Assembly: GCF_013520985.1 (NCBI RefSeq)
Contig: NZ_JACDTY010000033.1
Location: forward strand, 1 to 47,594
Source: Mesorhizobium neociceri
GTDB taxonomy: Bacteria; Pseudomonadota; Alphaproteobacteria; Rhizobiales; Rhizobiaceae
Length of the DNA stretch: 47,594 nucleotides
Reading direction: 5' to 3'
Both the position numbers and the translations under genes were made by a program. The notes below the pieces were generated by a model. The model was given only the letters and a program-made list of their open reading frames with translations. It was not told the DNA's origin and searched no databases. Shown piece by piece: positions 9,432 to 18,649 of this stretch (the stretch's first letter is position 1; the number at the start of each line of letters is the position of its first letter).

Positions 9432-9552
9432 ACCTTAACTTGAACTCGGGATACCCGCGATACGCTCTGCCCTGCGGATTGATTTCAGGCCATGGCTCCG
9501 CCACGGCTGAGCGGAACCGAAAGTAGAGCCACACCGCTTGGGCGATCATATG
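9432..9552 (-). repeat. Right arm of the inverted repeat, with a short IS6-like N-terminal remnant
   Basis: On the minus strand 9507-9432 repeats the arm at 7919-7988. Just before it (9552-9508) a short frame reads IAQAVWLYFRFR, typical of the start of IS6-family transposases, running into AVAEPWPEINPQG and a stop. This is a small transposon scar. The rest of 9343-9570 shows no gene. Confidence 0.45.
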
Positions 9553-9571
9553 GTCCCAGCGTTGCCGATTT

Positions 9572-10285
9572 GTGACTCGCTCCCCCATTCTTACGCGATC
9601 GGTTTACGATGCTTTGGAGCGAAGGGTATTCGCCTATGGGATCAGCAGTTCAATTGCGGACAGACTATTCGGCCTCGGAGTTTCGCCCGGTTGGCACGGG
9701 CTTCGAAGGACGCGCGGCAAGCACCGTTTGCTTTCACTGGCGGAGGCGCTTGACGCGATGAGTCGGACAGACGCGGCCAGGATCGGCGGGATGGACCGGC
9801 AGAGCCTGCGCGATTGGGCACACCGATTCAACGAAGCCGGGCCGGATGGGATTCTCGCAGAAGAACGGCTTGGTTCGCCAATGGGCAAGATATGGCACGC
9901 GTTCCCGACAACTCGCTCATCAACGCTACAAGAACGGCTGTCTGTTCGGCGCCATCTTCCCGACACGCGGCAAAGATGCTGCCACATGCCGACACCGAAG
10001 CCATGCAGCTCCAGCTTGGCGAGATCAGCCCCCATGTCGCCAAGGGCGCACACCGTGTTGCTGATGGATCGCGCTGAATGGCACACAACGGCAGATCTCG
10101 ACGTACAGGAGAACATCACGCCGATCCTTCTCCCGTACCTGCGCTCCCAATGGCTCAGACCGAGGCTTCGAAACATACGGCGCCATCATCTACACGGCGT
10201 GCGAGGCCGGCTGCCGTGGCGCTGCAGGCAGCGGTGCAAGGAAGAGCGCGTCAGATGCGGGATTGTCGGCTGCAACGCATAGAGG
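9572..10285 (+). pseudogene. IS630-family transposase, multiply frameshifted
   Basis: Pieces in different frames reconstruct an IS630 transposase. GGMDRQSLRDWAHRFNEAGPDG is the linker after the HTH. YKNGCLFGAIFPTRGKDAA follows in another frame. Then come HTVLLMDRAEWHTTADLDV and ENITPILLP, which hold the central Asp region of the DDE core, and finally TYGAIIYTACEA. At least two frameshifts separate them, so the gene is dead. It abuts the IS481 remnant on the other strand. Confidence 0.75.
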
Positions 10286-10465
10286 CAGTCGTCGAGCGGC
10301 AGCAGCGTGTAGCCGAAAGGCGACGATGACCGCCTCGTCCTCGACGGAGAGCACCGTCGATCGCGGCTCCTTTGGTCCGGTCGGCAGGTCGGCGACTGTG
10401 GTCCGTCCCTTCCACTTCGCGACGGTCTTCTGGTTGATCCCATAGCGCTTGGCCAGCGCCCTCAA
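10190..10465 (-). pseudogene. IS481-family transposase N-terminal fragment
   Basis: The minus-strand frame begins ALAKRYGINQKTVAKWKGR, followed by LPTGPKEPRSTVLSVEDEA, the typical N-terminal HTH of an IS481-type transposase. A frameshift near 10300 moves the continuation (LLPLDDCLYALQ, then RSSLHRCLQRHG) into another frame. The integrase core is missing; the fragment ends in the IS630 remnant. Confidence 0.7.
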
Positions 10466-10565
10466 GCTCCCTTGATGGGGTGGACGGCGCCCGCTACGGC
10501 ATCATCCTCGTGAGAGGCGTGCCAAGATGGCTGCTGTCGAGCACTCATCTGAAGGAGCACCGCCC

Positions 10566-11596
10566 ATGAACAAGACTACCACCGATCTTCATGCTGTCGC
10601 CACCATCGGCCTTGATCTGGCCAAGCACGTCTTCCAGGTCCATGCGATCGACGCCGCCGGCCGTGTCGTCATGTCTCGTGGGCTGCGGCGTAAGGATGTG
10701 CATGGCCTTCTTCGAGCGGCTGCCTGCCTGGTCGGCATGGAAGCATGCGGCTCGGCCCATCATTGGGCTCGCCAGTTGATGAAGCTTGGCCATGACGTTC
10801 GCCTGATGCCGCCAGCAGACGTGAAGGCCTATGTTCGTCGCCAGAAGAATGACGCCGCGGATGCAGCGGCCATCTGCGAGTCGGTAACGCGGCCCTCCAT
10901 GCGATTTGTGCCGGTGCGATCGGTCGAGAACTAGGCAGCGCTCATGCATCACAAGGTTGCGCGAACTGCTGGTGGCGCAGCGCACGCAACTTCTCAACGA
11001 ACTGCGCAGTCATCTGGCCGAGATCGGGGCCATCGCCGCGCAGGGGCCGAACAATGCACGCGCTCTGGCGGTTCTCATCGCGGAAGGCAACGACATGATC
11101 CCGGCGATCGTGCGCTCGGCACTGTTGCCTGTAGTGCGTCGGTTGAACGAACTCGATCAGGAAATCACGCAAAGCGATCACGCCATTTTGGCTCTCGCCA
11201 AAGCTGATGAGACGGCACGCCGTCTGATGAGTGTTCCTGGGATCGGTCTTATCACGGCCTCTGCGCTTGCCGCGAGCATTCTTCGCTTTCTCCGGCCCGC
11301 GTGAGTTCGCTGCCTTTCTCGGGCTCACGCCGCGACAGAGTTCATCAGGCGGCCAGGAACGGCTGGGGCGCGTTTCCAAGATGGGCGATCGATATCTGCG
11401 CAAGCTACTCGTCGTCGGCGCCCACGCGGTTCTCTTCCACCGCAGACGCTGCAGCGATGCTTTGAGGCGCTGGGCGGATCACCTGATTGAGACCAAGCCC
11501 ATCAAGCTCGTCGCCGTGGCGACCGCCAACAAGCTCGCGCGCATCGTCTTCGCGCTCATGCGCGACGAAACACACTACGCAGGCACGACGGCGTAA
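10566..11596 (+). pseudogene. IS110-family transposase, nonsense and frameshift mutations
   Basis: The N-terminal DEDD nuclease domain is readable: TIGLDLAKHVFQVHAIDA, GMEACGSAHHWARQL and RRQKNDAADAAAICE. An in-frame TAG stops it at about 10932 (SVEN-stop, where relatives have Gln). An extra T near 10955 then shifts the frame before RELLVAQRTQLLNELRSHL. Near 11280 a second shift precedes REFAAFLGLTPRQSSSGG and KMGDRYLRKLLVVGAHA, the C-terminal Ser-transposase part. The element is nearly full length but dead. The start ATG 10566 has a GGAG site upstream. Confidence 0.85.
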
Positions 11597-11784
11597 CAGC
11601 ATCAGCGACTGAGGCCGCGAACCGGAATCGAGGGTGACAGTGACGTGATGAGAACAGACGAGGATAGATCCCGAAAGCCTGCAACATAGTCGGAGCTTCG
11701 AGCTCGTTCTCTTGATCAGGCCAAAGGATCAGCGGACACCATCAGGGCCAAGCGGTCATCGTACCGCAGCAATAGGCCGGAGAC

Positions 11785-12497
11785 ATGACCGCACCCGCGA
11801 TCATCCCATCGCCGAAACAAAACCTTGATCCGCGGGCGCCGTCAAGACATGACTATGCTGTATCGCTCGACGGACCGCCTCTGTCGCATGCCGAGATCCC
11901 GGAGCGCATTGTCTACGCCCGCTTACCACGCACGCTGCCAGTGGTGTTGAGCGCCGACGAGGTGGTCAGGTTCCTGGAAGCGGTCTCGAGCCTGAAGACG
12001 CGCACGGCCCTGATGACAGCCTACGCTGCTGGCCTTCGCGCCTCGGGACCGTCGGCCTAAGGGTCGCCGACATCGACAGCCGGCGCGGCGTCATTCGGGT
12101 CGAGCACGGCAAGGGCGGCAAGGACCGCACCCTGATGCTGTCGGCGCAGCTTCTGCGCATCCTGCGGATTTACTGGCGCCTGGCGAAGCCGCAGGACTGG
12201 CTGTTTCCCGGGCGCGGCGCCGATCGCCCTATCGATGTGCAGGTGATTCGGCCTGTCGCTCGGCGCGTGCGGCCGCCGGCTGCATGTTTCAGTAAGTCCC
12301 GGACACCGATTTCGGTAAGTCGCGGACAGCCGCGACTTAGCGGAATCCCTGTCCGGCTTTTGCGAAATACGCACGCCGGCATCGACAAGCGGGTGACGGT
12401 CCACACGCTCAGGCACTCTTTCGCCAGGCATCTTCTGGAGAACGGCACCGATCCGCATCATCCAGCTTCTGCTCGGCCACATCAACCTGTCGAGTAG
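11785..12497 (+). pseudogene. Tyrosine recombinase (transposon integrase), frameshifted and interrupted
   Basis: The start (ATG 11785) and LPVVLSADEVVRFLEAVSSL are typical of transposon-borne phage-type integrases. The frame breaks at AAGLRAS near 12045, continues in another frame as LRVADIDSRRGVIRVEHGKG and LLRILRIYWRLAKPQDWLFP, is interrupted by about 85 nt of foreign sequence (12290-12374), then resumes with GIDKRVTVHTLRHSFARHLLENG. The catalytic Arg of LRAS and the HTLRHSF box survive, but the C-terminal Tyr segment does not. Confidence 0.8.
12290..12374. repeat. Transposon-end-like insert inside the integrase gene
   Basis: It contains a perfect 10-bp inverted repeat, TAAGTCGCGG (12316-12325) and CCGCGACTTA (12330-12339), and the stretch TTAGCGGAAT...GTCCGGCTTTTGCGAAAT (12337-12374). 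The latter recurs at 41998-42034 with two or three differences. A repeated short sequence in two unrelated contexts suggests the terminal repeat of a transposon. Confidence 0.5.
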
Positions 12498-12499
12498 AT

Positions 12500-12750
12500 T
12501 CCGTGAAGTCGCGATGCATGCGCGACGGCTTGGCTTTCCAGGGACCTTGGCGATCCATCCGGCACAGGTGGCGATCTTGAACGAGGCTTTCTCGCTAGCC
12601 CAGGCCAAATCGAATGGGCACGCCGTGTCGTCACGGCGGAAAAGGATGCCGCAGCGCAGGGTCTGTATGCTTTCGCGATGGATGGCAAGATGGTGCACCC
12701 CGGTGGTGCGGCGCGCCCATGAGGTCCTGGTCCTCGCCGGCAGTAACTGA
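12500..12750 (+). pseudogene. 3' fragment of a CitE-like (HpcH/HpaI) lyase gene
   Basis: The DNA closely follows the end of the lyase gene at 26385-27287: HARRLGFPGTLAIHPAQVAILNEAF can be read, and the ending VVRRAHEVLVLAGSN-stop is almost the same as in the intact gene. Its upstream two thirds are missing; it begins where the recombinase remnant ends. Small indels change the reading frame inside the fragment. It marks the left edge of 'copy A' of the LysR/aldehyde dehydrogenase region. Confidence 0.8.
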
Positions 12751-12814
12751 ACAATGCCTCTCGTAAGCTTGGACAACCCGGTCGGAACTCGGGGGGTAAT
12801 GTAGCTTGCTAACT

Positions 12815-12829
12815 ATCTCGATTCGAGAT
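12815..12829 (+). promoter_or_regulatory. LysR box before the copy A regulator
   Basis: ATC-TCGATTCGA-GAT forms the centre of a perfect dyad CTATCTCG-ATT-CGAGATAG (12813-12831), 45 nt before the regulator start. This position suggests autoregulation. Confidence 0.6.
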
Positions 12830-12875
12830 AGACGTTGGGGACCTGGGGAGAGTACCTCAGTGGACTCTTCAAACA

Positions 12876-13805
12876 ATGGAAATCAGGCAGTTACGATACT
12901 TCGTCGGAGTCGTTGACGCAGGCAGTTTCACGAAAGCAGCTGTGCTCCTTCATGTCGCTCAGAGCGCCCTTAGCCTGCATGTACGTCAATTAGAGGAAAG
13001 CTTCGGCACTCAGCTCCTGGTGCGCGACAGGACCGGCGTCAGCGTGACTGAATCCGGAGCGAGACTGCTAAAGCGGGCGCGGTCGATTCTCAAGGAAATT
13101 CAGCTCACCGAGACGGAATTGACCAGCACAGCGGCTGCTCCTGCCGGGGAGGTGACCATCGGCATTCCGTCTGGAGCCGCTCGCGTCCTCAGCGGCCCTC
13201 TGCTTGAAGCGGTAGGGAAAGAACTGCCGAGGGTGTCCCTCAAGATGATCGAGGGCATGACGGGACCGCTCGAGGAGTGGATGGCTGCCGGACGCTTCAA
13301 CCTGGCGGTTTTCTACCGCACCGCGGACAGTGTGGGGCAGATGACGGTGCTGGCACGCGAAGAGCTTTGTCTGGTCGTCCCGCCGGGCCAGCCGCCTTTC
13401 GAAGACTCAATAGCGCTGGCGGACCTGCACGCGTTCACGCTGGCGGTTCCCATGCGCAATAACAATGTCCGTCGTTCAGTGGCGGATGTCGTCGCGCAGC
13501 ATGGTTGTCAGCTGGACGTCAGGTTTGAATTAGACTCCCTCTCAACGATCATCAATATGGTCACCCGGGGGCAGGCGTATTCCATTCTCGCCCCGTCGGC
13601 CATTCAGAAGGAGGCCTCACAGGTACAGCTCCGAACGGTCAAGATCATCGATCCGGTGATTACCCGTTCCGTCGTGCTCGCCGTAAGTCCGAACGATGAG
13701 CGTTCTCCGGCCGTCTCCGCGGTGCGCAAGCTTATCCCCGTAGTGGTCAGGAACCTGATCGAGAGCCGGCGCTGGTCAGCGACGGCGCCGGATGCAGCCA
13801 ATTAA
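12876..13805 (+). CDS. LysR-family transcriptional regulator, copy A
   Basis: A 309-residue regulator starting at ATG 12876. The N-terminal winged HTH MEIRQLRYFVGVVDAGSFTK, then AALLHVAQSALS and QLEESFGTQLLVRD, is of the Nac/CynR-like LysR type. The effector domain follows from about residue 90 (GEVTIGIPSGAARVL). About four in five residues match the regulator at 27423 by eye. It appears intact although both neighbours (lyase and dehydrogenase) are truncated, so it may still act on the shared boxes. It probably activates the promoters with ATC-N9-GAT dyads; the inducer is unknown. Confidence 0.92.
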   Translation: MEIRQLRYFVGVVDAGSFTKAAVLLHVAQSALSLHVRQLEESFGTQLLVRDRTGVSVTESGARLLKRARSILKEIQLTETELTSTAAAPAGEVTIGIPSGAARVLSGPLLEAVGKELPRVSLKMIEGMTGPLEEWMAAGRFNLAVFYRTADSVGQMTVLAREELCLVVPPGQPPFEDSIALADLHAFTLAVPMRNNNVRRSVADVVAQHGCQLDVRFELDSLSTIINMVTRGQAYSILAPSAIQKEASQVQLRTVKIIDPVITRSVVLAVSPNDERSPAVSAVRKLIPVVVRNLIESRRWSATAPDAAN

Positions 13806-13848
13806 CGCTCCACTTCATGTGGGACAAGAGCCGGTCGTGGTCGTGGCG

Positions 13849-13891
13849 ATCTGGTTTCTAGATAGGCCCCCCGGCAATTTCCATATTTGAT
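13849..13891 (+). promoter_or_regulatory. LysR box and -35 region, copy A aldehyde dehydrogenase promoter
   Basis: ATC-TGGTTTCTA-GAT (13849-13863), then ATATTTGAT, with TTTGAT ending 28 nt after the dyad. The intact copy at 28413 has the same arrangement one base shorter, and both continue with a shared CGACCATCGCGATGAAACTG downstream. Confidence 0.55.
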
Positions 13892-13992
13892 CCAACCACG
13901 ACCATCGCGATGAAACTGATAGAAGATCGAACGTAGCGTTTTAGATGTTTCCACGGCGCTCTACGACAATATTCACAAAAGCGGAGCACGCC

Positions 13993-14541
13993 ATGTCCGA
14001 TGCCATGAGCTACGATCTTTTCATCAACGGCACGTGGCGGGCCGGTAGTGACGGAGCCTCTCTGCCGCCGATCAATCCGGCGACGGAGAAGACGATAGGA
14101 CAGGTTGCCTCAGCGTCGGCAGCGGACCTCGACAAGGCGTTGGCGTCGGCGGAACGGAGCCGCGTGGCGTGGTCATCTAAACCTGCCACGGAACGTGGTG
14201 CACTCCTCATTTCGGCTGCGCGGATCCTTGAAGAGAAGGTCGCGTCCGCGGCCAAGGACCTGTCGGCGGAACAGGGCAAGACGATAGCCGAAGCGAAAGG
14301 CGAGTACGCGCGCGCAGTCGAAACGCTGGAGTGGAACGGCACGCACGGCGAAGAGCTGTCGGCTCCGATCCCGGTGGACTCGAACCGGATGATTGTCCCT
14401 GAGCCCCTTGGTGTCTGCCTTTACGCCCTTGGAACTACCCCGCCGTGCTCATCGCTCGCAAGCTCGCCCCTGCGTTGGCGGCGGGCTGCCCGGTGATCCT
14501 CAAGGGGGCCGAAGAGACACCGAGCGCGGCTGTCCATATCG
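13993..14541 (+). pseudogene. Aldehyde dehydrogenase, truncated 5' copy
   Basis: From ATG 13993 the product (YDLFINGTWRAGSDG, INPATEKTIGQVASAS, EQGKTIAEAKGEYARAVETL, MIVPEPLGV) parallels residues 1-140 of the dehydrogenase at 28558. Near 14411 a 5-nt loss and a 1-nt gain break the frame. The DNA still encodes RKLAPALAAGCPVILKGAEE and VHIV in another frame up to 14541, where homology ends. The catalytic Cys and Glu regions are absent. It is joined directly to the end of a sarcosine oxidase alpha-subunit gene. Confidence 0.85.
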
Positions 14542-15086
14542 TCTCACCCATATTCCTCGACCCGAAGGGAGAGCGGCTCCATGGCTGATGGTTCGACTAT
14601 GACAGGGTTCGAAATGGCGGCGGATGACTGCGCGATCATCCAGTTCGAGGCCTGGGACGGGGCGATGGCGCAATTCGAGGCGGAACTGCCCCGGATACTG
14701 GGCGGGCCGCTGCCGACCGAAGTCGGCGACACCGCTCGTCATGACAGCTGGCTCGTGATCCGCGTTGCGCCATGCTGGTTCTGGCTGCTTTGGGACGGTC
14801 CGCCGCCTATTATCGATGTCGATCCGAAACTCGGCTGCGCGCTCCCGCTGGGCGAGGGAAGGGTGCGGCTGCGGCTTTCCGGGAGGGGCCTTCAATATGT
14901 GCTGGAGCGATGCGTCGCGGTGGATTGGGAGACACTAGCCGAGGGACGGGCGCTCCAAACCGGCCTCCATCGCGTGCCGGTCCTGCTGCTGCGCAGACCG
15001 CACTCGAGTGCGACCTTCTCGTCCCGCGCAGCGTCAGCAGGAGCCTGACGGGGTGGATTGCCGACGCTTCCGCGGCCGGTACATGA
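14542..15086 (+). pseudogene. soxG: Sarcosine oxidase alpha C-terminal tail and broken gamma subunit (soxG-like)
   Basis: 14542-14585 reads SPIFLDPKGERLHG-stop, a typical end of heterotetrameric sarcosine oxidase SoxA. Overlapping it, ATG 14581 opens a gamma-subunit-like frame: LPRILGGPLPTEVGDTARHD, SWLVIRVAPCWFWLL, LGCALPLGEGRVRLRL, CVAVDWETL and LHRVPVLLLR. A frameshift near 14990 moves the end (ECDLLVPRSVSRSLTGWIAD) into another frame that stops at 15086. The order soxA-soxG with a small overlap is the normal operon order. Only this end of the operon was captured here. Confidence 0.7.
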
Positions 15087-15233
15087 CTGCCGGCGTGCCG
15101 TCCTCACCCTGCTCGATGACGAACGCCGTCTGCGGGTCCGAAGTCGCGGTGCCTTATCGTTCTCCGCTCCTTTCCCAGCCAGGAGATCACGGGGAAAACC
15201 CTAACCAAAAAATGGTCTAACTGGGTGGGCAAA

Positions 15234-16460
15234 TCATTCGCTAACGTTCGGAAATGGTGTGATTGACCAATCGATTAAGTCGACGGCATGCTGAAGTATT
15301 GCCTCGGTCCTCGCACGACCGGGTGAAGCGGCGATGACATATCCGATCGCGTCTCGGTAATCGCCTTTTCTAACGATCGGTGTCTTGGGTTTAGCATACA
15401 ACGTGACCTCGGCGACACCTGACACAGCAGCCGCCCGACCATCGCCACTGATCCAATCGAGTGTGCCATCTCTATCAGGAAGGAGGAACCACGCGGCCGC
15501 AGTTTGCGAATGCCTTCTGCGCAAATCCCACTCCTCGCCGATGACAAGCTTGATGTGCTCGGTGACGAGATCGATACCATAAGCCAACTGGAGCAGTTGA
15601 GGTTCGCCTGAGCCAGCAAGACGCGGATTGACTTCGATGACGACCGGGCCACGCTTCGTCCACCGGAGTTCTATGTTCGTCGGCCCCCAGCCAAGACCGA
15701 GAGCTCGCAAACAGCTCAGTGAAACGTCGGCGATATGTTTATGCTCGTCATCGCTCAGCGGGGCCGGAAACGTCGTCTTACGAAAGACGAAATGCGGTGG
15801 GGCGCCGAAATCAACGGCGACAATCCCAACAACCTCATTTCCCATTATCTCGACGCTATAAAAGGCGCCTTGTGCGAATTCTTCGACCAGTATCCTAGGC
15901 GAAGACAGCCAAATGTGCTCCCCGCCCAACAGGTAACTCGTATGTTCGGCCAGCTCATCGACGTTGTGGCACAATCGAACCCCCATGCTGCCGCCGCCCA
16001 CGATCGGCTTAAGAATCACTGGCAGGCCGATCTGCAAGGCAGAGCTTTCTACGTCCGCCGCATTCGCTGCCACGCGATAACTAGGTATTGGAATGCCAGC
16101 CTGCGCGAGGAGCTCACGTTGAGCAAATTTGTCGCGGCATCGTTCAATGGATGCAGGGTTCGGTCCCGGTAGACCGAAATACTGACAGAGCTTGGCGGCT
16201 GTCGCATAGAACCTCTCCCTGGCGCTCGTTATGCCAGCAATGTCATAGGTCGCACGCAGCCGGGAACATTCGAGGATCAGGGAATCAAGATTGGCAGTAT
16301 CGACACGGATTGCCTCAAGACTTTCAGGTGCAAGATAGTCGTACTGAGCTGGATCAGCCGACAGGGTAATTGGATGGAGACCAAGACGGCGGGCCGCTTG
16401 GATGAACAGCGGACCATTATTCTCTATGCCTTCAATCAGGATGAGCGCTCTTCGTGCCAT
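15234..16460 (-). CDS. ATP-grasp domain carboxylate-amine ligase
   Basis: A 408-residue cytoplasmic ATP-grasp enzyme that probably activates a carboxylate as acyl-phosphate and joins it to an amine, as in the L-amino-acid ligase/carnosine-synthase-like group. Visible parts: an N-terminal pre-grasp fold (MARRALILIEGIENNGP), the ATP-binding strand LPVILKPIVGGGSMGVRLC, RILVEEFAQGAFYSVEIMG, and the metal-binding end VVIEVNPRLAGSGEPQLLQL with its Glu and Asn. A C-terminal extension of about 90 residues follows. Start ATG 16460 has a GGAAGG site upstream. It is transcribed opposite to its left neighbours and stands alone between remnants. Substrates cannot be inferred from sequence alone. Confidence 0.85.
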   Translation of the reverse strand: MARRALILIEGIENNGPLFIQAARRLGLHPITLSADPAQYDYLAPESLEAIRVDTANLDSLILECSRLRATYDIAGITSARERFYATAAKLCQYFGLPGPNPASIERCRDKFAQRELLAQAGIPIPSYRVAANAADVESSALQIGLPVILKPIVGGGSMGVRLCHNVDELAEHTSYLLGGEHIWLSSPRILVEEFAQGAFYSVEIMGNEVVGIVAVDFGAPPHFVFRKTTFPAPLSDDEHKHIADVSLSCLRALGLGWGPTNIELRWTKRGPVVIEVNPRLAGSGEPQLLQLAYGIDLVTEHIKLVIGEEWDLRRRHSQTAAAWFLLPDRDGTLDWISGDGRAAAVSGVAEVTLYAKPKTPIVRKGDYRDAIGYVIAASPGRARTEAILQHAVDLIDWSITPFPNVSE

Positions 16461-16701
16461 TGTCTATTGACCTTCCGTTTTGTGCTGTGCCGCTATCAGC
16501 TTTTTAGCCCTGCCTGACCTCAGGCTTTGTGATGAGCGCCATTTGATTTGCTGAGCAAGGTAACATTGTTTGCAATCTGCCATCGTAAAAGTCCTGTAAA
16601 TCTATTTGAAGGATTCATTTGCAACGGCTGAGGTACGACGCAAGGAGGATCGGCGAGCCACTGGCCGGGCGCGCGACTGGCGAACTGCTTGGCCAAGGAA
16701 T

Positions 16702-16930
16702 TTAGGAAATTGCAGCCTGTGGCCCGTAACGCGTGCCGTCCCGAAGAACGGCGAAAATTGTTCGTGCCATGCGGTGCGCCAACGCAATGGCGACCACTTT
16801 TGTCTTTTTGCGGGTCAAGAGATCCGACAGCCAGTCCGATCCCAACCCGCACCGCCGTCTGACCATGATCTGCGCCATGGCGCCGAGATACAGCAATCGT
16901 CGGATATAGCGGTTTCCCATCTTCGAGATA
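16702..16930 (-). pseudogene. IS110-family transposase C-terminal fragment
   Basis: The minus frame reads KMGNRYIRRLLYLGAMAQ, then SDLLTRKKTKVVAIALAHRM and ARTIFAVLRDG, the C-terminal end of an IS110-type transposase. Its N-terminal part in the same orientation lies at 18430-18606, on the far side of an IS3 element. Confidence 0.7.
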
Positions 16931-17009
16931 CGGCCTGTCCGTCGTCAGGGATTTTAGGACAACTGGCGGCATAAGCTAACGGAGGCTCTGGCCCATCAGG
17001 GTTGTCATA

Positions 17010-17990
17010 TTAGGCGGCCGCGCTGCGGTGAAGCAAGCGGCGCTGCTTTATGGTTTCGCGTTTGATCCTTTCCCTTTCCAGTATGATGATGTCGCCGCGC
17101 CCGAAGTAGACGTCGGCGGGAGTGAGATTGCCGAGGCTCTCGTGGTAGCAACGGTGGTTGTAATGGTCGACGAAGGTCGCGATCTGCTGTTCGAGATCGC
17201 CCGGCAGGAAGTAGTTTTCGAGCAGGATGCGGTTCTTCAGCGTTTGGTGCCAGCGCTCGATCTTGCCCTGTGTCTGGGGATGACAGGGCGCTCCGCGGGT
17301 GTGTTCCATGTCGTTGTCGGATAGCCAGGCGGCAAGGTTGGAAGACACGTAGGACGGGCCGTTGTCGGACAACAGCCGCGGCCGCTGCACGACCCTGGCG
17401 CTGTCGCAGCCGGAAGCCTGCAGCGCCATGGTCAGCGTGTCGGTGACGTCTTCCGCCTTCATCGTGGTGCACAGCTTCCAGGCGATGATGTAGCGGGAGA
17501 AGTCGTCGAGCACGGTCGACAGGTAGAACCAACCCCAGCCGATGACCTTCAGATACGTGAAGTCGGTCTGCCACAGCTGGTTCGGCGCTGTCGTCTTGTC
17601 GTGGAACTCGTCGGCGGCCTTGATGACGATGAAGGCCGGGCTGGTGATCAAGTCATGGGCCTTAAGCAGGCGATAGACCGAGGATTCCGACACGAAGTAG
17701 CCCCTGGTGTCGGTGAACGTGACCGCCAGTTCCTGTGGCGACAGTTCCGGCTCGTTCAGCGCCAGTTCGATGATCTGATCACGTGTCTCCTCGGGGATGG
17801 GGTTCCAGACCCGGTTCGGTCGAGGCCTGCAATCCTCCAGCGCGTCGATGCCGCCGGCAAGGAAGCGGTCATACCAGCGATTGAAAGTCGAGCGGGGAAT
17901 GCCGAGCTTCTGCAATGTGCGCCGCGCCGACAGGTGCGAGTTCTCGACCAGCCGGATGATCTCCAGCTTCTCGGATGCGGGATACCTCAT
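17010..17990 (-). mobile_element. IS3-family transposase OrfB (integrase)
   Basis: A 326-residue DDE integrase: an N-terminal HTH (EKLEIIRLVENSHLSARRTL...PRSTFNRWYDRFL), then WQTDFTYLKV (first Asp), VLDDFSRYIIAW, LLSDNGPSYVS (second Asp) and TQGKIERWHQTLKNR (Glu). It overlaps orfA by 4 nt (17987-17990), the usual geometry for coupled or frameshifted expression in IS3 elements. Both frames are intact, so this is the best candidate in the window for an active IS. Exact terminal repeats could not be defined. Confidence 0.9.
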
Positions 17991-18361
17991 TCGTCGTCGC
18001 CCCCATCCGCGATCATGCTTTTTTTAAGAATCCGCAGTTCCAGTGCCTGCTCGGCGACAACCTCCTTGAGATCGCGCGCCTCCTTGCGCAGCTCCTTCAC
18101 CTCGTCGCTGGTCGCGGCGCGCGCCGTGTCGCCGGCGAGCCGCTTCTTGCCGGCTTCGAGGAATTCCTTCGACCAGTTGTAATACAGGCTCTCGGCAATC
18201 CCCTCACGCCGGCACAGCGCGGCGATCGATTCCTCACCGCGCAGGCCCTCCAGCACGATGCGGATCTTCTCCTCCGCCGAATATTGTTTGCGGGTCGCGC
18301 GGCGAGTGTCCTTGATGACCTGCTCCGCTGGCGCTTTACCTGTCGCGGATTTCTGTCCCAT
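17987..18361 (-). mobile_element. IS3-family transposase OrfA
   Basis: A 124-residue protein with an HTH (KQYSAEEKIRIVLEGLRGEE, then IAALCRREGIAESLYYNWSK) and a C-terminal leucine-rich coiled coil (VKELRKEARDLKEVVAEQAL), the standard OrfA layout. It starts at ATG 18361 with an AAAGGAG site upstream and precedes OrfB. Confidence 0.9.
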
Positions 18362-18429
18362 CTTCGCTCCTTTGAAAGGCTACGATGGACCAGAAATCCT
18401 CCGTCCTCAGTTAAGCCAATTTGGTCCCA

Positions 18430-18606
18430 TCAGTGCTGGCACCGGACGTCCATGCCGATCAAGCAAGGGGCACGCTTCTCAAAAAATGCGAGCAATTGAC
18501 TGCGACGAAGCTGGCGACGCACAAGAACTCGACCGTTCTTGTCGATATCATGGATCTGGAAGACGCTTTTTGCAAGGTCGATTTCAACAGTAGCAAGTTC
18601 AGACAT
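18430..18606 (-). pseudogene. IS110-family transposase N-terminal fragment
   Basis: From ATG 18606 on the minus strand: LATVEIDLAKSVFQIHDIDK, VRRQLRRSQLLAFFEKR and CLIGMD, the start of an IS110 DEDD domain. It stops soon after, next to the IS3 element. With 16702-16930 it forms the two ends of one IS110 gene; the middle is lost. Confidence 0.7.
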
Positions 18607-18649
18607 GGAAGGCTCCTCTGTTCGGACAATGACATTCCGGACTATGCCG

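Noticed and set aside
17601..18182. 193-residue plus-strand open frame opposite the IS3 transposase
   Set aside because: It is fully antisense to the intact orfB/orfA, has no family motif and no ribosome site. It is a high-GC shadow frame.
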